In this document: in pieces, positions 56,451-64,000 of the stretch
How positions within the stretch are numbered: position 1 is the stretch's first letter
Layout: each line of letters begins with the position of its first letter
NCBI GenBank assembly: GCA_020635115.1
Contig: JACKAK010000009.1
Span: 1-64,000 of the forward strand
Length of the DNA stretch: 64,000 nt
Source of the DNA: Halobacteriovoraceae bacterium
GTDB lineage: Bacteria; Bdellovibrionota; Bacteriovoracia; Bacteriovoracales; Bacteriovoracaceae
Direction: 5' to 3'
Made by a program: the position numbers and the translations under genes
Notes under the pieces: generated by a model
The model's database searches: none
The model's input: the letters and a program-made list of their open reading frames with translations, nothing else
What the model was told of the DNA's origin: nothing

Positions 56451-58562
56451 TTGAATAAACTACGCATTCTTGCAATCATGTTGATATTTTTATCTAAGAT
56501 TTTGTTAGCACAGGATCTTGATAATATGAAACTATTTGAAGAATCTGAAGATGATGTCCTGGCCAAAGATATGACAGTTGAAGATCCACTACCAAAAACT
56601 GATATGGATGTTAGTGAGTTTGAAAGTGTAGATGAGGAAAATGAACTTGCCGAATTGAGAAAAGATATCCAAGACACTGGTGTGAAAGAGGAAGAAACAT
56701 CAGATAATGAACTAAATGAATTACTTAATGAAAAAGGCGAAGAAAAAAAACTTATAGTTAATGATGAACAGACAGCAAAAAAACTTAAAAAGAAGGCCGT
56801 AATATTTGATTTGGGAGAAGAAGAGGCGAAATTACTTGAAATGGCGAAATTTGTTGAAGGAAAAATTCCAAGTGATGAATGGGCAGAAATTGCTGTAACT
56901 TCTAAAGAGGGGAAATACATTGTACAAGAGGGAGATTGGCTATGGAAAATAGCTAAACAACTCTTTGGATCTGGTTTTTACTACTCAAAAATATGGTCGT
57001 TAAACCCTTATATTACTAACCCACACCAAATTGAACCTGGAATGGAGCTTGTTTTCAGTACTGGAGATTTTGATAGACCACCATCTGTGACAGTCGGAAA
57101 ATTTGCCACAGATCAAAATATTAAAGATATTAAAAAAATAGATTTTGCTGATTTTGGAGATAGTGCTAAACCAAGATGGGTTGATGAAAGAGATAAACTT
57201 GTTAATCAAGGGACATTTTTTCAATATGCATCTGAAGAAACCTATGATGATTTATTTGAAGTATCTAAACAATATTTAAACAGAGAATATCAAAAATATG
57301 AACCTCCTGTTACAGAGATCGTCATCCTCGAACCTGATGAAACATATGATGATGCTGGATTTGATAAGACATCTCGAGTGACTTTTGATTTTAAAGAAGG
57401 CTTTTCTCTGAACAGTTTTGTCACTACTAACGTTGTTCAGGATCTAGGTAAAATTTCATTTGCTCGTACTGAAGCTCTTTATTTAAGTAACTCGAACAAA
57501 GTCTATGTAGATTTTGATGAAAGTGTTGGGCCAAAACCAGGGGATCTTTTTTCTATTTATTCACCAGAGGGTGTAGTTGAACATGAAATTTCAGATAGAA
57601 GGGGATACCGCTATACTATAAAGGGTCAGCTAAAGGTTATAAAACTGATCGATAATATTTGGGAATGTGAACTTTTTGAAGTTAATGGTGTCATTCAAAG
57701 GGGTGACAGAGTAACGATTTACACTCCAAAAATTAACAAAGTCTTTAAAACTTTTAATCGTAAAAAAATTGAAGCGGCCATTGTCGGCGCTTATCGGGCC
57801 GGTTTGGATGTGAGTTCATTTGGAGATGTACTCTACCTTGATAGGGGACGGGCCGATGGAGTTGAAATTGGAAACGTTTTTGATGTTTATTCATTTGAAG
57901 ATAGAAGTAATGGCAGAAAAATTACAGTTGATCCTACTTATAAAATTGGTGAACTTACAATCGTTAGCTTAACGGATAATTTTGCAACGGCCTTAGTCAC
58001 CCATTCTCGCCATGAAATTGAAATTGGTTCTTTATCAATATCTAAATCTAAAGAAGAAGCTATTAGATCTGATAGAAACCGAAATGGGGTTATTTTAAGT
58101 GATATAAAAACTCTCGAAAATAAAGCTCAAGAAGATCTTGATATCGAGCTCAATATAGATAATATCAACAACGATCTGCTCGAAAAGATTGACTCGGTGA
58201 AGCTTACTGATGATGAATTAGATGAACTTGAGCGTCAAGAAAGAGAGAAATCAGTTATTCGTGATCAAGATAAAGATTTACGCGCGTTAGAAAAAATCGA
58301 GAACCAAATTGAACTTGCAGAGCAGCAACTAGACGCTTATCAGGTTGATGAAGATAAATTACTTGAACAGCAAGACCTTAATAATCTTGAAGGCGGTCTC
58401 TCAAAGTCAGATCCTAACGCATTCGAGTCAATGAACGATTTAGAAAAAGACATCGGAAAAAAATATCTTGATGAAAATCTCAACTCAAAAGAAAATCCTT
58501 ACGGTTTAACAGAGTTTGATATTGAAAAAATAGATGAGCTATTGAATACTAATCAACAATGA
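56451..58562 (+). CDS. Exported LysM-domain protein
   Basis: A 703-residue protein with a signal peptide (IMLIFLSKILLAQ), an acidic region, then a LysM domain at about residues 165-205 (KYIVQEGDWLWKIAKQLFGS then NPYITNPHQIEPGMEL), so it should bind peptidoglycan. Two later segments of similar layout (about 340-420 and 430-530, the second with LYLDRGRADGVEIGNVFDVY) resemble FlgT-C-like beta domains. The last 160 residues are acidic coiled coil. TTG start. No hydrolase motif seen. Confidence 0.75.
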   Translation: MNKLRILAIMLIFLSKILLAQDLDNMKLFEESEDDVLAKDMTVEDPLPKTDMDVSEFESVDEENELAELRKDIQDTGVKEEETSDNELNELLNEKGEEKKLIVNDEQTAKKLKKKAVIFDLGEEEAKLLEMAKFVEGKIPSDEWAEIAVTSKEGKYIVQEGDWLWKIAKQLFGSGFYYSKIWSLNPYITNPHQIEPGMELVFSTGDFDRPPSVTVGKFATDQNIKDIKKIDFADFGDSAKPRWVDERDKLVNQGTFFQYASEETYDDLFEVSKQYLNREYQKYEPPVTEIVILEPDETYDDAGFDKTSRVTFDFKEGFSLNSFVTTNVVQDLGKISFARTEALYLSNSNKVYVDFDESVGPKPGDLFSIYSPEGVVEHEISDRRGYRYTIKGQLKVIKLIDNIWECELFEVNGVIQRGDRVTIYTPKINKVFKTFNRKKIEAAIVGAYRAGLDVSSFGDVLYLDRGRADGVEIGNVFDVYSFEDRSNGRKITVDPTYKIGELTIVSLTDNFATALVTHSRHEIEIGSLSISKSKEEAIRSDRNRNGVILSDIKTLENKAQEDLDIELNIDNINNDLLEKIDSVKLTDDELDELERQEREKSVIRDQDKDLRALEKIENQIELAEQQLDAYQVDEDKLLEQQDLNNLEGGLSKSDPNAFESMNDLEKDIGKKYLDENLNSKENPYGLTEFDIEKIDELLNTNQQ

Positions 58563-58586
58563 TCTAAGATCTCCACGAAATTTCCG

Positions 58587-58627
58587 CCCAGGCGCATAAT
58601 CGCAAAGAATTTGTGTTGCGAGTTGGG
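58587..58627 (+). other. Long imperfect hairpin before topA
   Basis: Three nested helices, CCCA/TGGG, CGCA/TGCG and CGCAAA/TTTGTG with a three-base GAA loop, total 14 pairs (one G-T). There is no T run after it, so it may be an RNA-level regulator, processing site or factor-dependent terminator between the LysM and topA genes. Confidence 0.4.
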
Positions 58628-58662
58628 TAAAAAGATGAATTTAATGTCTTAAAAGGTTGATA

Positions 58663-61077
58663 ATGTCCGCAAAGAAAGTTGCTAAGAAGAAAAAAATTAC
58701 CAAAAAAGCTATTAAGAAAACTACTAAGAAAGCTGTTAAAAAAAGCTCCAGCATAAGTTCCTTAGGAAAATATGACCTAGTTGTTGTTGAGTCCCCTTCG
58801 AAGGCCAAGACAATTAAAAAATATCTAGGTAGAGACTATCAAGTCGTCGCATCCAATGGTCACATTAAAGATCTCCCCAAATCTAAGCTAGGTGTAGATA
58901 TCAAAAATGACTTTGAAATCGATCTTGTTCCAATCTCTGGAAAAGGGGATAAGATTAAAAGGATCCAAGAACTGGCCGGAGATGCTACAAATATCTACCT
59001 CGCTCCTGATATGGACCGCGAGGGAGAGGCCATAGCTTTTCATATTGCCGAAGAAATTGGAAGAAAGAAAAACATCTACAGAGTTGTTTTTAATGCAGTT
59101 ACAAAAAATGCTGTAATAAATGCAATTGAACATCCCACAAAATTAAACCTTCCAATGTATGACTCTCAAAAAACAAGAAGAGTTCTCGATAGACTTGTTG
59201 GTTATAAAATTTCACCAATTCTTTGGGATAAAATCCAAAGAGGGATTTCTGCTGGCCGCGTCCAATCTGTTGCTCTTAGAATTATTGTTGAAAGAGAAGA
59301 TGAAATTAAAGCTTTTATTGCCGAACAATGGTTTTCTATTCATGGCCAAATGGAAAAAAATGGACAACAGTTTGAAATTAAATATTTTGGAGATGATGAA
59401 AAGAAAAAAAGAGATCTGAATACATTAGAAGATGCTCTAGAGATAGTAAAAAACGTAAAAGGACAAATGTATAATGTCCAAGATGTCATAAAAAAAGAAA
59501 GGAAGCAAAATCCTACTCCACCATTTACAACATCTAAATTGCAACAAGAGGCCGCTAATAAACTAGGGTTTACTGCAAAACGTACAATGATGATTGCTCA
59601 AAAACTGTATGAGGGTATACAGCTTCGTGATCACGGTCTACAAGGTCTTATCACCTATATGCGTACCGATTCTGTAAGGACAGAACCGGAAACTTTAGGA
59701 AAAGTAAGAGAGTATATCAAGGAAAAATACGGACCTAAATTCTTATCCCATGAACCTATTCACTACAAAAAGAAAGGTTCTAATAAAGTACAAGATGCCC
59801 ACGAGGCCATTAGACCTACTAACCTAATGTTTACACCTGACGAAGTACGAGGCGATTTAGAACCAGAGCAGCAAAAACTCTATGAACTCATTTGGAATAA
59901 ATTTATATCATCTCAGATGTCTCAAGCAATTATCGATCAAACAACTGTACTTCTTAATTGCAATAATCACTTTTTTAAAGCAAATGGTTCTATTATTAAG
60001 TTTCCAGGTTTTAGAACGATTTATTTGGAAGCTGCCGCTGAAAAACAAAAGAAAAAGAATGAAGATGATGATAATGACGATTCTAAATCAGATTCTGGCA
60101 TTCTCCCTGAAATTTCAAAAGGGGAAAAACTAAAGGCCAAACAGGATCCTAAAGAAGAGGAACATTGGACAAGTCCACCTCCAAGATTCAATGAAGCTTC
60201 GCTCGTTAAAACTCTCGAAGAAAAAGGAATAGGAAGACCATCTACCTACGCTTCAATTATATCAAATATTCAAGATAGAGGTTATGTCGAAAAAACGGAG
60301 AATAGATTTCTTCCAACAGAACTCGGAATAGTAGTCTGTAAAATGCTTGTTGAAAGCTTTCCTGAAGTCATGGATGTCGCTTTTACTGCAAGAGTTGAAG
60401 AGCTCCTTGATAAGATTGAGGATGGGACTATCGCCTATAAAAAAGTTCTTAGAGAATTTTGGAAAGATTTTGAGATCACATTAGAAAAAGCTAAAGAGGA
60501 AATGAAAAACCTCAAAAAAACATTAATCCCTACCGGAGTCAAATGCGTAAAGTGTGTGGATGGAGAATATCATATACGCTGGGGAAGAAACGGGCAATTC
60601 CTGGCCTGCTCTAATTATCCCGATTGTACCTCAACTCAAGATTTCAAAAAACAACTTGATGGAAAAATTACAATCATTCCTAAGGAATATTTTAGAGATC
60701 CATGTCCTACATGTGGCAATAAATTAGAAGTTAAAACTGGAAAATTTGGACGATTTGTACGATGTGAGGATTATCCTAAATGCGATACAACACTACCATA
60801 CACAATTAATGTTACTTGCCCGGAATGTAATAAAGGCAAATTTGCTGAAAAGAAAAGCCGTTATGGAAAAATCTTTTACGGTTGTACAAACTATCCCAAT
60901 TGCGAAAATGCATTATGGAGTGCCCCAAGACTTTATGACTGTGAAGGTTGTGGTTACCCTTTAATGGTCGATAGAATTACAAAACGTTGGGGACACCAAT
61001 TACAATGTCCAAAATGCAAACATAGTGTTGATATAGAAGACACGCCATTTAAAGATGAAGATCAAGGTGCCCAATGA
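58663..61077 (+). CDS. topA: DNA topoisomerase I
   Basis: An 804-residue type IA topoisomerase. The Toprim domain has VVVESPSKAKTIKKYLG and PDMDREGEAIAFHI; the catalytic Tyr is in LITYMRTDSVR; three to four four-Cys zinc ribbons lie at the C-terminus (CVKCVDGEYH, CPTCGN, CPECNKG, CEGCG). The N-terminus has an extra 35 residues of Lys/Ala/Thr repeats (KKVAKKKKITKKAIKK), histone H1-like, probably a DNA-binding tail. The ATG at 58663 follows AAAGG. It overlaps the DUF368 gene in ATGA. Confidence 0.97.
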   Translation: MSAKKVAKKKKITKKAIKKTTKKAVKKSSSISSLGKYDLVVVESPSKAKTIKKYLGRDYQVVASNGHIKDLPKSKLGVDIKNDFEIDLVPISGKGDKIKRIQELAGDATNIYLAPDMDREGEAIAFHIAEEIGRKKNIYRVVFNAVTKNAVINAIEHPTKLNLPMYDSQKTRRVLDRLVGYKISPILWDKIQRGISAGRVQSVALRIIVEREDEIKAFIAEQWFSIHGQMEKNGQQFEIKYFGDDEKKKRDLNTLEDALEIVKNVKGQMYNVQDVIKKERKQNPTPPFTTSKLQQEAANKLGFTAKRTMMIAQKLYEGIQLRDHGLQGLITYMRTDSVRTEPETLGKVREYIKEKYGPKFLSHEPIHYKKKGSNKVQDAHEAIRPTNLMFTPDEVRGDLEPEQQKLYELIWNKFISSQMSQAIIDQTTVLLNCNNHFFKANGSIIKFPGFRTIYLEAAAEKQKKKNEDDDNDDSKSDSGILPEISKGEKLKAKQDPKEEEHWTSPPPRFNEASLVKTLEEKGIGRPSTYASIISNIQDRGYVEKTENRFLPTELGIVVCKMLVESFPEVMDVAFTARVEELLDKIEDGTIAYKKVLREFWKDFEITLEKAKEEMKNLKKTLIPTGVKCVKCVDGEYHIRWGRNGQFLACSNYPDCTSTQDFKKQLDGKITIIPKEYFRDPCPTCGNKLEVKTGKFGRFVRCEDYPKCDTTLPYTINVTCPECNKGKFAEKKSRYGKIFYGCTNYPNCENALWSAPRLYDCEGCGYPLMVDRITKRWGHQLQCPKCKHSVDIEDTPFKDEDQGAQ

Positions 61078-62060
61078 GTGAATTATCTTGGAAAGAGACC
61101 CTAAGCGGAGGTCCGGCTCCACAGAATAAAAAAGAATTTTTTATTCTTATGGCCAAAGGACTCTGTATGGGGGCCGCTGATCTTATCCCAGGTGTTTCAG
61201 GTGGGACAGTTGCCTTTATCACTGGAATCTATACTAATCTAGTAAATGCCATCACATCAATAAATAAAGAGGTTATAACAAAACTTCTGAAATTTCAGAT
61301 AAAAGATGCCCTATCTCAAATACATTTAGGCTTTCTCATACCCTTAATGGCCGGAATCTTTTGTTCAATCGTTGGACTAGCTAGAATTATGCATTACCTC
61401 ATGCGCGAACAAGCGATCCCAACTTGGGGAATGTTTTTTGGCCTCATTTTGGCCTCAATCATTATCGTAGGCAGACATGGTGAAATTTGGAGAGATTTCA
61501 AAAGAATTGTTTGGTTGGTATTTGGAGTCTTGTCTGCTCATTTTATCGTTAACCTCATTCCTGTACAAACCCCTGAAGAAATGTGGTTCATTTTCTTATG
61601 TGGAATAATCGCCATAATGGCCATGATCTTACCTGGGATTTCAGGTTCTTTTCTTCTTCTTATTTTAGGAAAATATGAATTTGTAACTGGTGCTGTAAAA
61701 AACCCATTCATACTAGAAAATATAAAAATCATTATTGTTTTTGCATGTGGGGCATTCATAGGACTAACTTCCTTTTCTAGAGTTTTAAGTTATTTTCTCA
61801 CAAAGTATGAAAAGATAACCATGGCATACTTAACTGGAATAATGATAGGGGCGTTACAAAAAGTATGGCCATGGCGTCAGATTGTTGATTCTACAGTGAT
61901 TAGAGGTAAAACTTATATCCTAAAAGAAATAAATATACTGCCCAATAACTTTGATTCAATTGATATTTCAGCGTTTGTTTTGATGTTAGTTGGAATTATA
62001 TTTGTTCTTTTTTTAGATAGTATGACTCGAAAAAAAGATTCAATGACTCATTCATCATAA
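61074..62060 (+). CDS. DUF368 polyprenyl-phosphate transporter (PopT type)
   Basis: The 328-residue membrane protein has about eight helices and the DUF368 signature GAADLIPGVSGGTVAFITGIY near residue 40, echoed by MAMILPGISGSFLLLILGKYE near 190, an internal duplication. DUF368 proteins recycle undecaprenyl phosphate to the cytoplasmic face, for wall and envelope polymer synthesis. It is translationally coupled to topA by an ATGA overlap. Confidence 0.88.
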   Translation: MSELSWKETLSGGPAPQNKKEFFILMAKGLCMGAADLIPGVSGGTVAFITGIYTNLVNAITSINKEVITKLLKFQIKDALSQIHLGFLIPLMAGIFCSIVGLARIMHYLMREQAIPTWGMFFGLILASIIIVGRHGEIWRDFKRIVWLVFGVLSAHFIVNLIPVQTPEEMWFIFLCGIIAIMAMILPGISGSFLLLILGKYEFVTGAVKNPFILENIKIIIVFACGAFIGLTSFSRVLSYFLTKYEKITMAYLTGIMIGALQKVWPWRQIVDSTVIRGKTYILKEINILPNNFDSIDISAFVLMLVGIIFVLFLDSMTRKKDSMTHSS

Positions 62061-62132
62061 TTTTTGTCTTTTTTTATTCTAAGGAATCAGATTGAAAGAC
62101 TAAAAAGATGATTGAAAATACACGGATTTAGT

Positions 62133-63038
62133 ATGAATATTTTCACAATATTTCTCATATTATCTTTTAAGACTTTTGCAAATTTACCAAGCTCAATTCA
62201 GGAAATGCAAATTGTAGAAAGTTGTCAGTCTACTTACAATGAAGCAGAAGAAAGATACGAGAAAAAAAAATATCTAAGGCCTTTAGAGGGTGTCGAAGAG
62301 TTTTTAGAATTTCTGGATAAAGCATGTAACATCATTGTAAAAAAAGAAAAAAATCTAAGGAGTTATCTCTATATGGATGCTCTCAGAGATCTTGTTTATA
62401 GCTGCCAATACAGTACAGAGATGCAAAAATTTGAAAGATGTAAGGGGCCTAAAATTGAACTACTCGTTCAAAGTAATTTTGTTGGTATTGTCGAAAGGGA
62501 GACATACTTTTTTGGGCATATTTGGAAAGTAAAAAAAGAAACAGAAACGAAAAAAATTGGTAACTTGAATCTTGTCATGGCATATGACTATGGGAAAAAG
62601 ATCTATGATTATCTTCTAACAGAAATAGATCCGCATTATTATGGGTGGATACAATTTCAAAGAAGATTTTTAGATGAGTATAAAATTAGAATTCAAAATG
62701 GATATATAGGCCCACATTTTAAAAAACAATATGAATATTTATATGAGTTTGAGAAGGTCATTTATGATCTTGTTCCAGAATCGTATGAACGATTAGTTAA
62801 AAGAGATCAAGTTTATGAGCTTTTTTTTAGGGAACGAATTGAAGGAGTTAATGAATTTGGAGCATTTATTAATCTTTTTTCTAATAAATTAATTCATCCA
62901 TTTGATTTATTAGTGAAATTCATTGTAAGAGAAGACCTTGCAACCACAACTCCACGTTATTTAGGTAGAACCAAACTTGAATATATGAAATCATTAAAAA
63001 AGTTTGTAGGACTAAATGAATTGCCAGTCAAAGAATAA
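62133..63038 (+). CDS. Exported protein of unknown function
   Basis: From the ATG at 62133 the product has a signal peptide (MNIFTIFLILSFKTFANLPS) and about 280 mature residues with a few cysteines, mainly helical with charged repeats such as NEAEERYEKKKYL. A TTG at 62112 would add seven residues; neither start has a good ribosome site. No family recognised. Confidence 0.55.
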   Translation: MNIFTIFLILSFKTFANLPSSIQEMQIVESCQSTYNEAEERYEKKKYLRPLEGVEEFLEFLDKACNIIVKKEKNLRSYLYMDALRDLVYSCQYSTEMQKFERCKGPKIELLVQSNFVGIVERETYFFGHIWKVKKETETKKIGNLNLVMAYDYGKKIYDYLLTEIDPHYYGWIQFQRRFLDEYKIRIQNGYIGPHFKKQYEYLYEFEKVIYDLVPESYERLVKRDQVYELFFRERIEGVNEFGAFINLFSNKLIHPFDLLVKFIVREDLATTTPRYLGRTKLEYMKSLKKFVGLNELPVKE

Positions 63039-63067
63039 CGAAGTATATTCGGTCTACATTTTTAAAC

Positions 63068-63144
63068 GGGGTGTTAGCTCAGCTGGATAGAGTAGCAGGC
63101 TTCGAACCTGTTGGTCGGGGGTTCGAATCCCTCACACCCCGCCA
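63068..63144 (+). tRNA. tRNA-Arg(UCG)
   Basis: Acceptor GGGGTGT pairs with ACACCCC; D arm GCTC/GAGT; anticodon stem GCAGG/CCTGT around loop CTTCGAA with anticodon TCG; T arm GGGGG-TTCGAAT-CCCTC (one mismatched end); CCA is encoded. It reads CGA and related Arg codons. Spurious ORFs cross it. Confidence 0.95.
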
Positions 63145-63192
63145 TAATTTGGATTTTTATATCTTACCAGGGAGACCCTTTCCCTTGAATTT

Positions 63193-63216
63193 TGATTCTT
63201 CCCGATCGATGGTGGG
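63193..63216. repeat. Probable right-end inverted repeat of an ISL3-family element
   Basis: GATTCTTCCCGATCGATGGT resembles ISL3-family termini, which begin near GGCTCTTCCC. It lies 18 bases beyond the transposase remnant, as expected for the element's end. The partner repeat is not in the window. Confidence 0.4.
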
Positions 63217-63234
63217 TAAACCATCCAAAGCCCT

Positions 63235-63351
63235 TCAACCACAGACACTTAAGAGACGTAACCGATAGTTATTTGGTTTCTTATATCCGTAAGCTCTTCT
63301 TCTTACAAGGGAAGCTTTGTTATTAAAGCCCTCTAACCTCGCATTTGTTAG
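63235..63351 (-). pseudogene. C-terminal remnant of an ISL3-family transposase
   Basis: The minus strand encodes LTNARLEGFNNKASLVRRRA followed by YGYKKPNNYRLRLLSVCG and a TGA. This is the conserved C-terminus of ISL3/IS204-type transposases (asparagine-arginine-glutamate-glycine-phenylalanine-asparagine region and the final RLRLL-x-x-CG). Only about 38 codons remain; the reading frame is cut at 63351 by the start of an IS5-family element, so the gene is dead. Confidence 0.75.
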
Positions 63352-64000
63352 GGCGTGTCCTCATTTCCCAAGTCTGATCCAAATCAAAGAAAAAACGATC
63401 CTCAGAACTGCCTTATAATTTCTTGCTAACTTATCAAATCTAGTTGCGACCCCCCTATAATGCTTGACTCTGGCGAAGAGGTTTTCTACTAAGTGACGGC
63501 CTTTGTAGATGTGAGAATCAAATTCAGAGTTTTCCTTTTTACTATTTGATCTCCTGGGAATGATCGGAATTTTTCCCTTCTCTTTTGTAAATTTTAATTG
63601 AATAATCCCCAAAAATTACCACTTTCTTCGCAACCCATATCAATTAACTTTTTAGCAATTTTGCTGTAGTGGACCTCACCCCCAGTGATTTCAAAATCAA
63701 TCGGGTTTCCACACGCGTCGGCGGCGGCATGTACCTTTGTTGTAAGTCCCCCTCTAGATCGACCGATGGAGCGCTCTTCTCCAACCCGAGCTCCACTCGC
63801 ATGCTGGTGAGCTGTAACATAACTTCCGTCTCCGTATATTTCTTCTTCGTCAATTTCTCCTCGTACAGCAAAAAAAAATCGTCCCAAAGTCCATTCTTGG
63901 CCCAACGGTTAAACCGATTAAAAATTGTTTGCCAAGGACCAAATTCTGGAGGGATATCTCTCCATGGTGACCCTACTCGGATCTTCCAAATGATACCTTC
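63350..64000 (-). mobile_element. IS5-family (IS427-like) insertion sequence, partial at the window edge
   Basis: The left end is placed at about 63350, where the ISL3 reading frame is interrupted and GGGCGTGTCCTCA begins, a sequence of the sort used as terminal repeat by IS427-group elements. The transposase genes run leftward from beyond 64000. The other end is not visible. Confidence 0.65.
63361..64000 (-). pseudogene. IS5-family transposase, frameshifted and partial
   Basis: OrfA-type residues (VGSPWRDIPPEFGPWQTIFN, NRFNRWAKNGLWDD) run in from 64000. At a nine-T run (63871-63879) a minus-one shift leads into orfB, with DDE residues in GDGSYVTAHQHASGAR and SIGRSRGGLTTKVHA. The C-terminal part (KGKIPIIPRRSN, YKGRHLVENLFARVKHYRGV) is in another frame after about 63600, and the expected Asp-containing segment between is shortened. 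The T9 shift may be normal for this group; the second disruption suggests a dead copy. Confidence 0.75.

Noticed and set aside
56444..56920. Serine/Phe-rich minus-strand ORF opposite the LysM gene
   Set aside because: Same complement artefact of an acidic coding region.
58690..58760. Lys-codon repeats at the start of topA as a possible DNA repeat array
   Set aside because: It is coding AAA/AAG/GCT repetition in the Lys-rich tail, not a tandem DNA array.
63071..63268. ORF running through tRNA-Arg
   Set aside because: Its first 25 codons are the tRNA itself, a well-known spurious reading.
1..64000. CRISPR array, rRNA, prophage or toxin-antitoxin module
   Set aside because: I saw no spaced direct repeats, no rRNA-like sequence and no recognisable phage or toxin genes.

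Overview
The window is AT-rich, densely packed bacterial chromosome from a Gram-negative, flagellated, polarly enveloped cell: it encodes lipoproteins, FadL-type and other outer-membrane barrels, a TonB-like protein, flagellin, a LysM wall protein and a type IV prepilin-like protein. The style (low GC, many exported proteins of unknown function, exported nucleases, PilZ, RDD and DUF368 proteins) is what I would expect from a predatory Bdellovibrionota lineage such as Bacteriovoracaceae. That placement is inference; no ribosomal RNA is present to test it. A striking compositional trait is a strong excess of the palindrome GGCC over other GC-only tetramers.

Layout. 0-9.7 kb: lipoprotein, a protein with sigma-region-4-like and anti-sigma zinc motifs, a TonB-like protein, a kinase-like sensor, a ChaN/Tiki-type protein, a 959-residue unknown and an acidic protein. 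9.7-16.3 kb: rsmD-coaD-aminotransferase (overlapping genes), a lipoprotein/outer-membrane pair, phoH-PilZ. 16.3-28.1 kb: DedA, 2-Cys peroxiredoxin, clpP-clpX-TPR protein-sirtuin-RDD, two divergent membrane glycosyltransferases, lon. 28-40 kb: unknown exported proteins, FadL-like porin, an RNase II/R-family enzyme with an apparent signal peptide, parvulin, two more multi-membrane glycosyltransferase-like proteins, tRNA-Val, flagellin, and a prepilin-like protein carrying a phage-fibre-like motif. 40-47.5 kb: HAMP protein, hotdog thioesterase, lipase, Ogt, Ste24 protease, GloB, Bcp, exported EEP nuclease, GNAT.

47.5-55.2 kb (minus strand) is a complete tryptophan operon, DAHP synthase-trpE-trpG-trpD-trpC/F-trpB-trpA, preceded by a leader that I read directly: a promoter, a 26-residue leader peptide with three consecutive Trp codons, then a strong intrinsic terminator immediately before the DAHP synthase ribosome-binding site. 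This is a textbook transcription-attenuation arrangement and is the best-supported regulatory system in the window.

55.3-63 kb: small DUF4911-like protein, lipoprotein-LysM pair, topA, a DUF368 polyprenyl-phosphate transporter, an unknown exported protein and tRNA-Arg. The right edge is a small insertion-sequence graveyard: the C-terminal remnant of an ISL3-family transposase apparently cut by an IS5-family (IS427-like) element that runs off the window.

Protein quality control (ClpXP, Lon, parvulin, Ste24), redox defence (two peroxiredoxins, GloB), envelope biogenesis and amino-acid synthesis dominate. No CRISPR array, rRNA, prophage or defence island was seen. No gene-free stretch longer than 300 bases exists; the leftmost 177 bases hold nothing I can identify.
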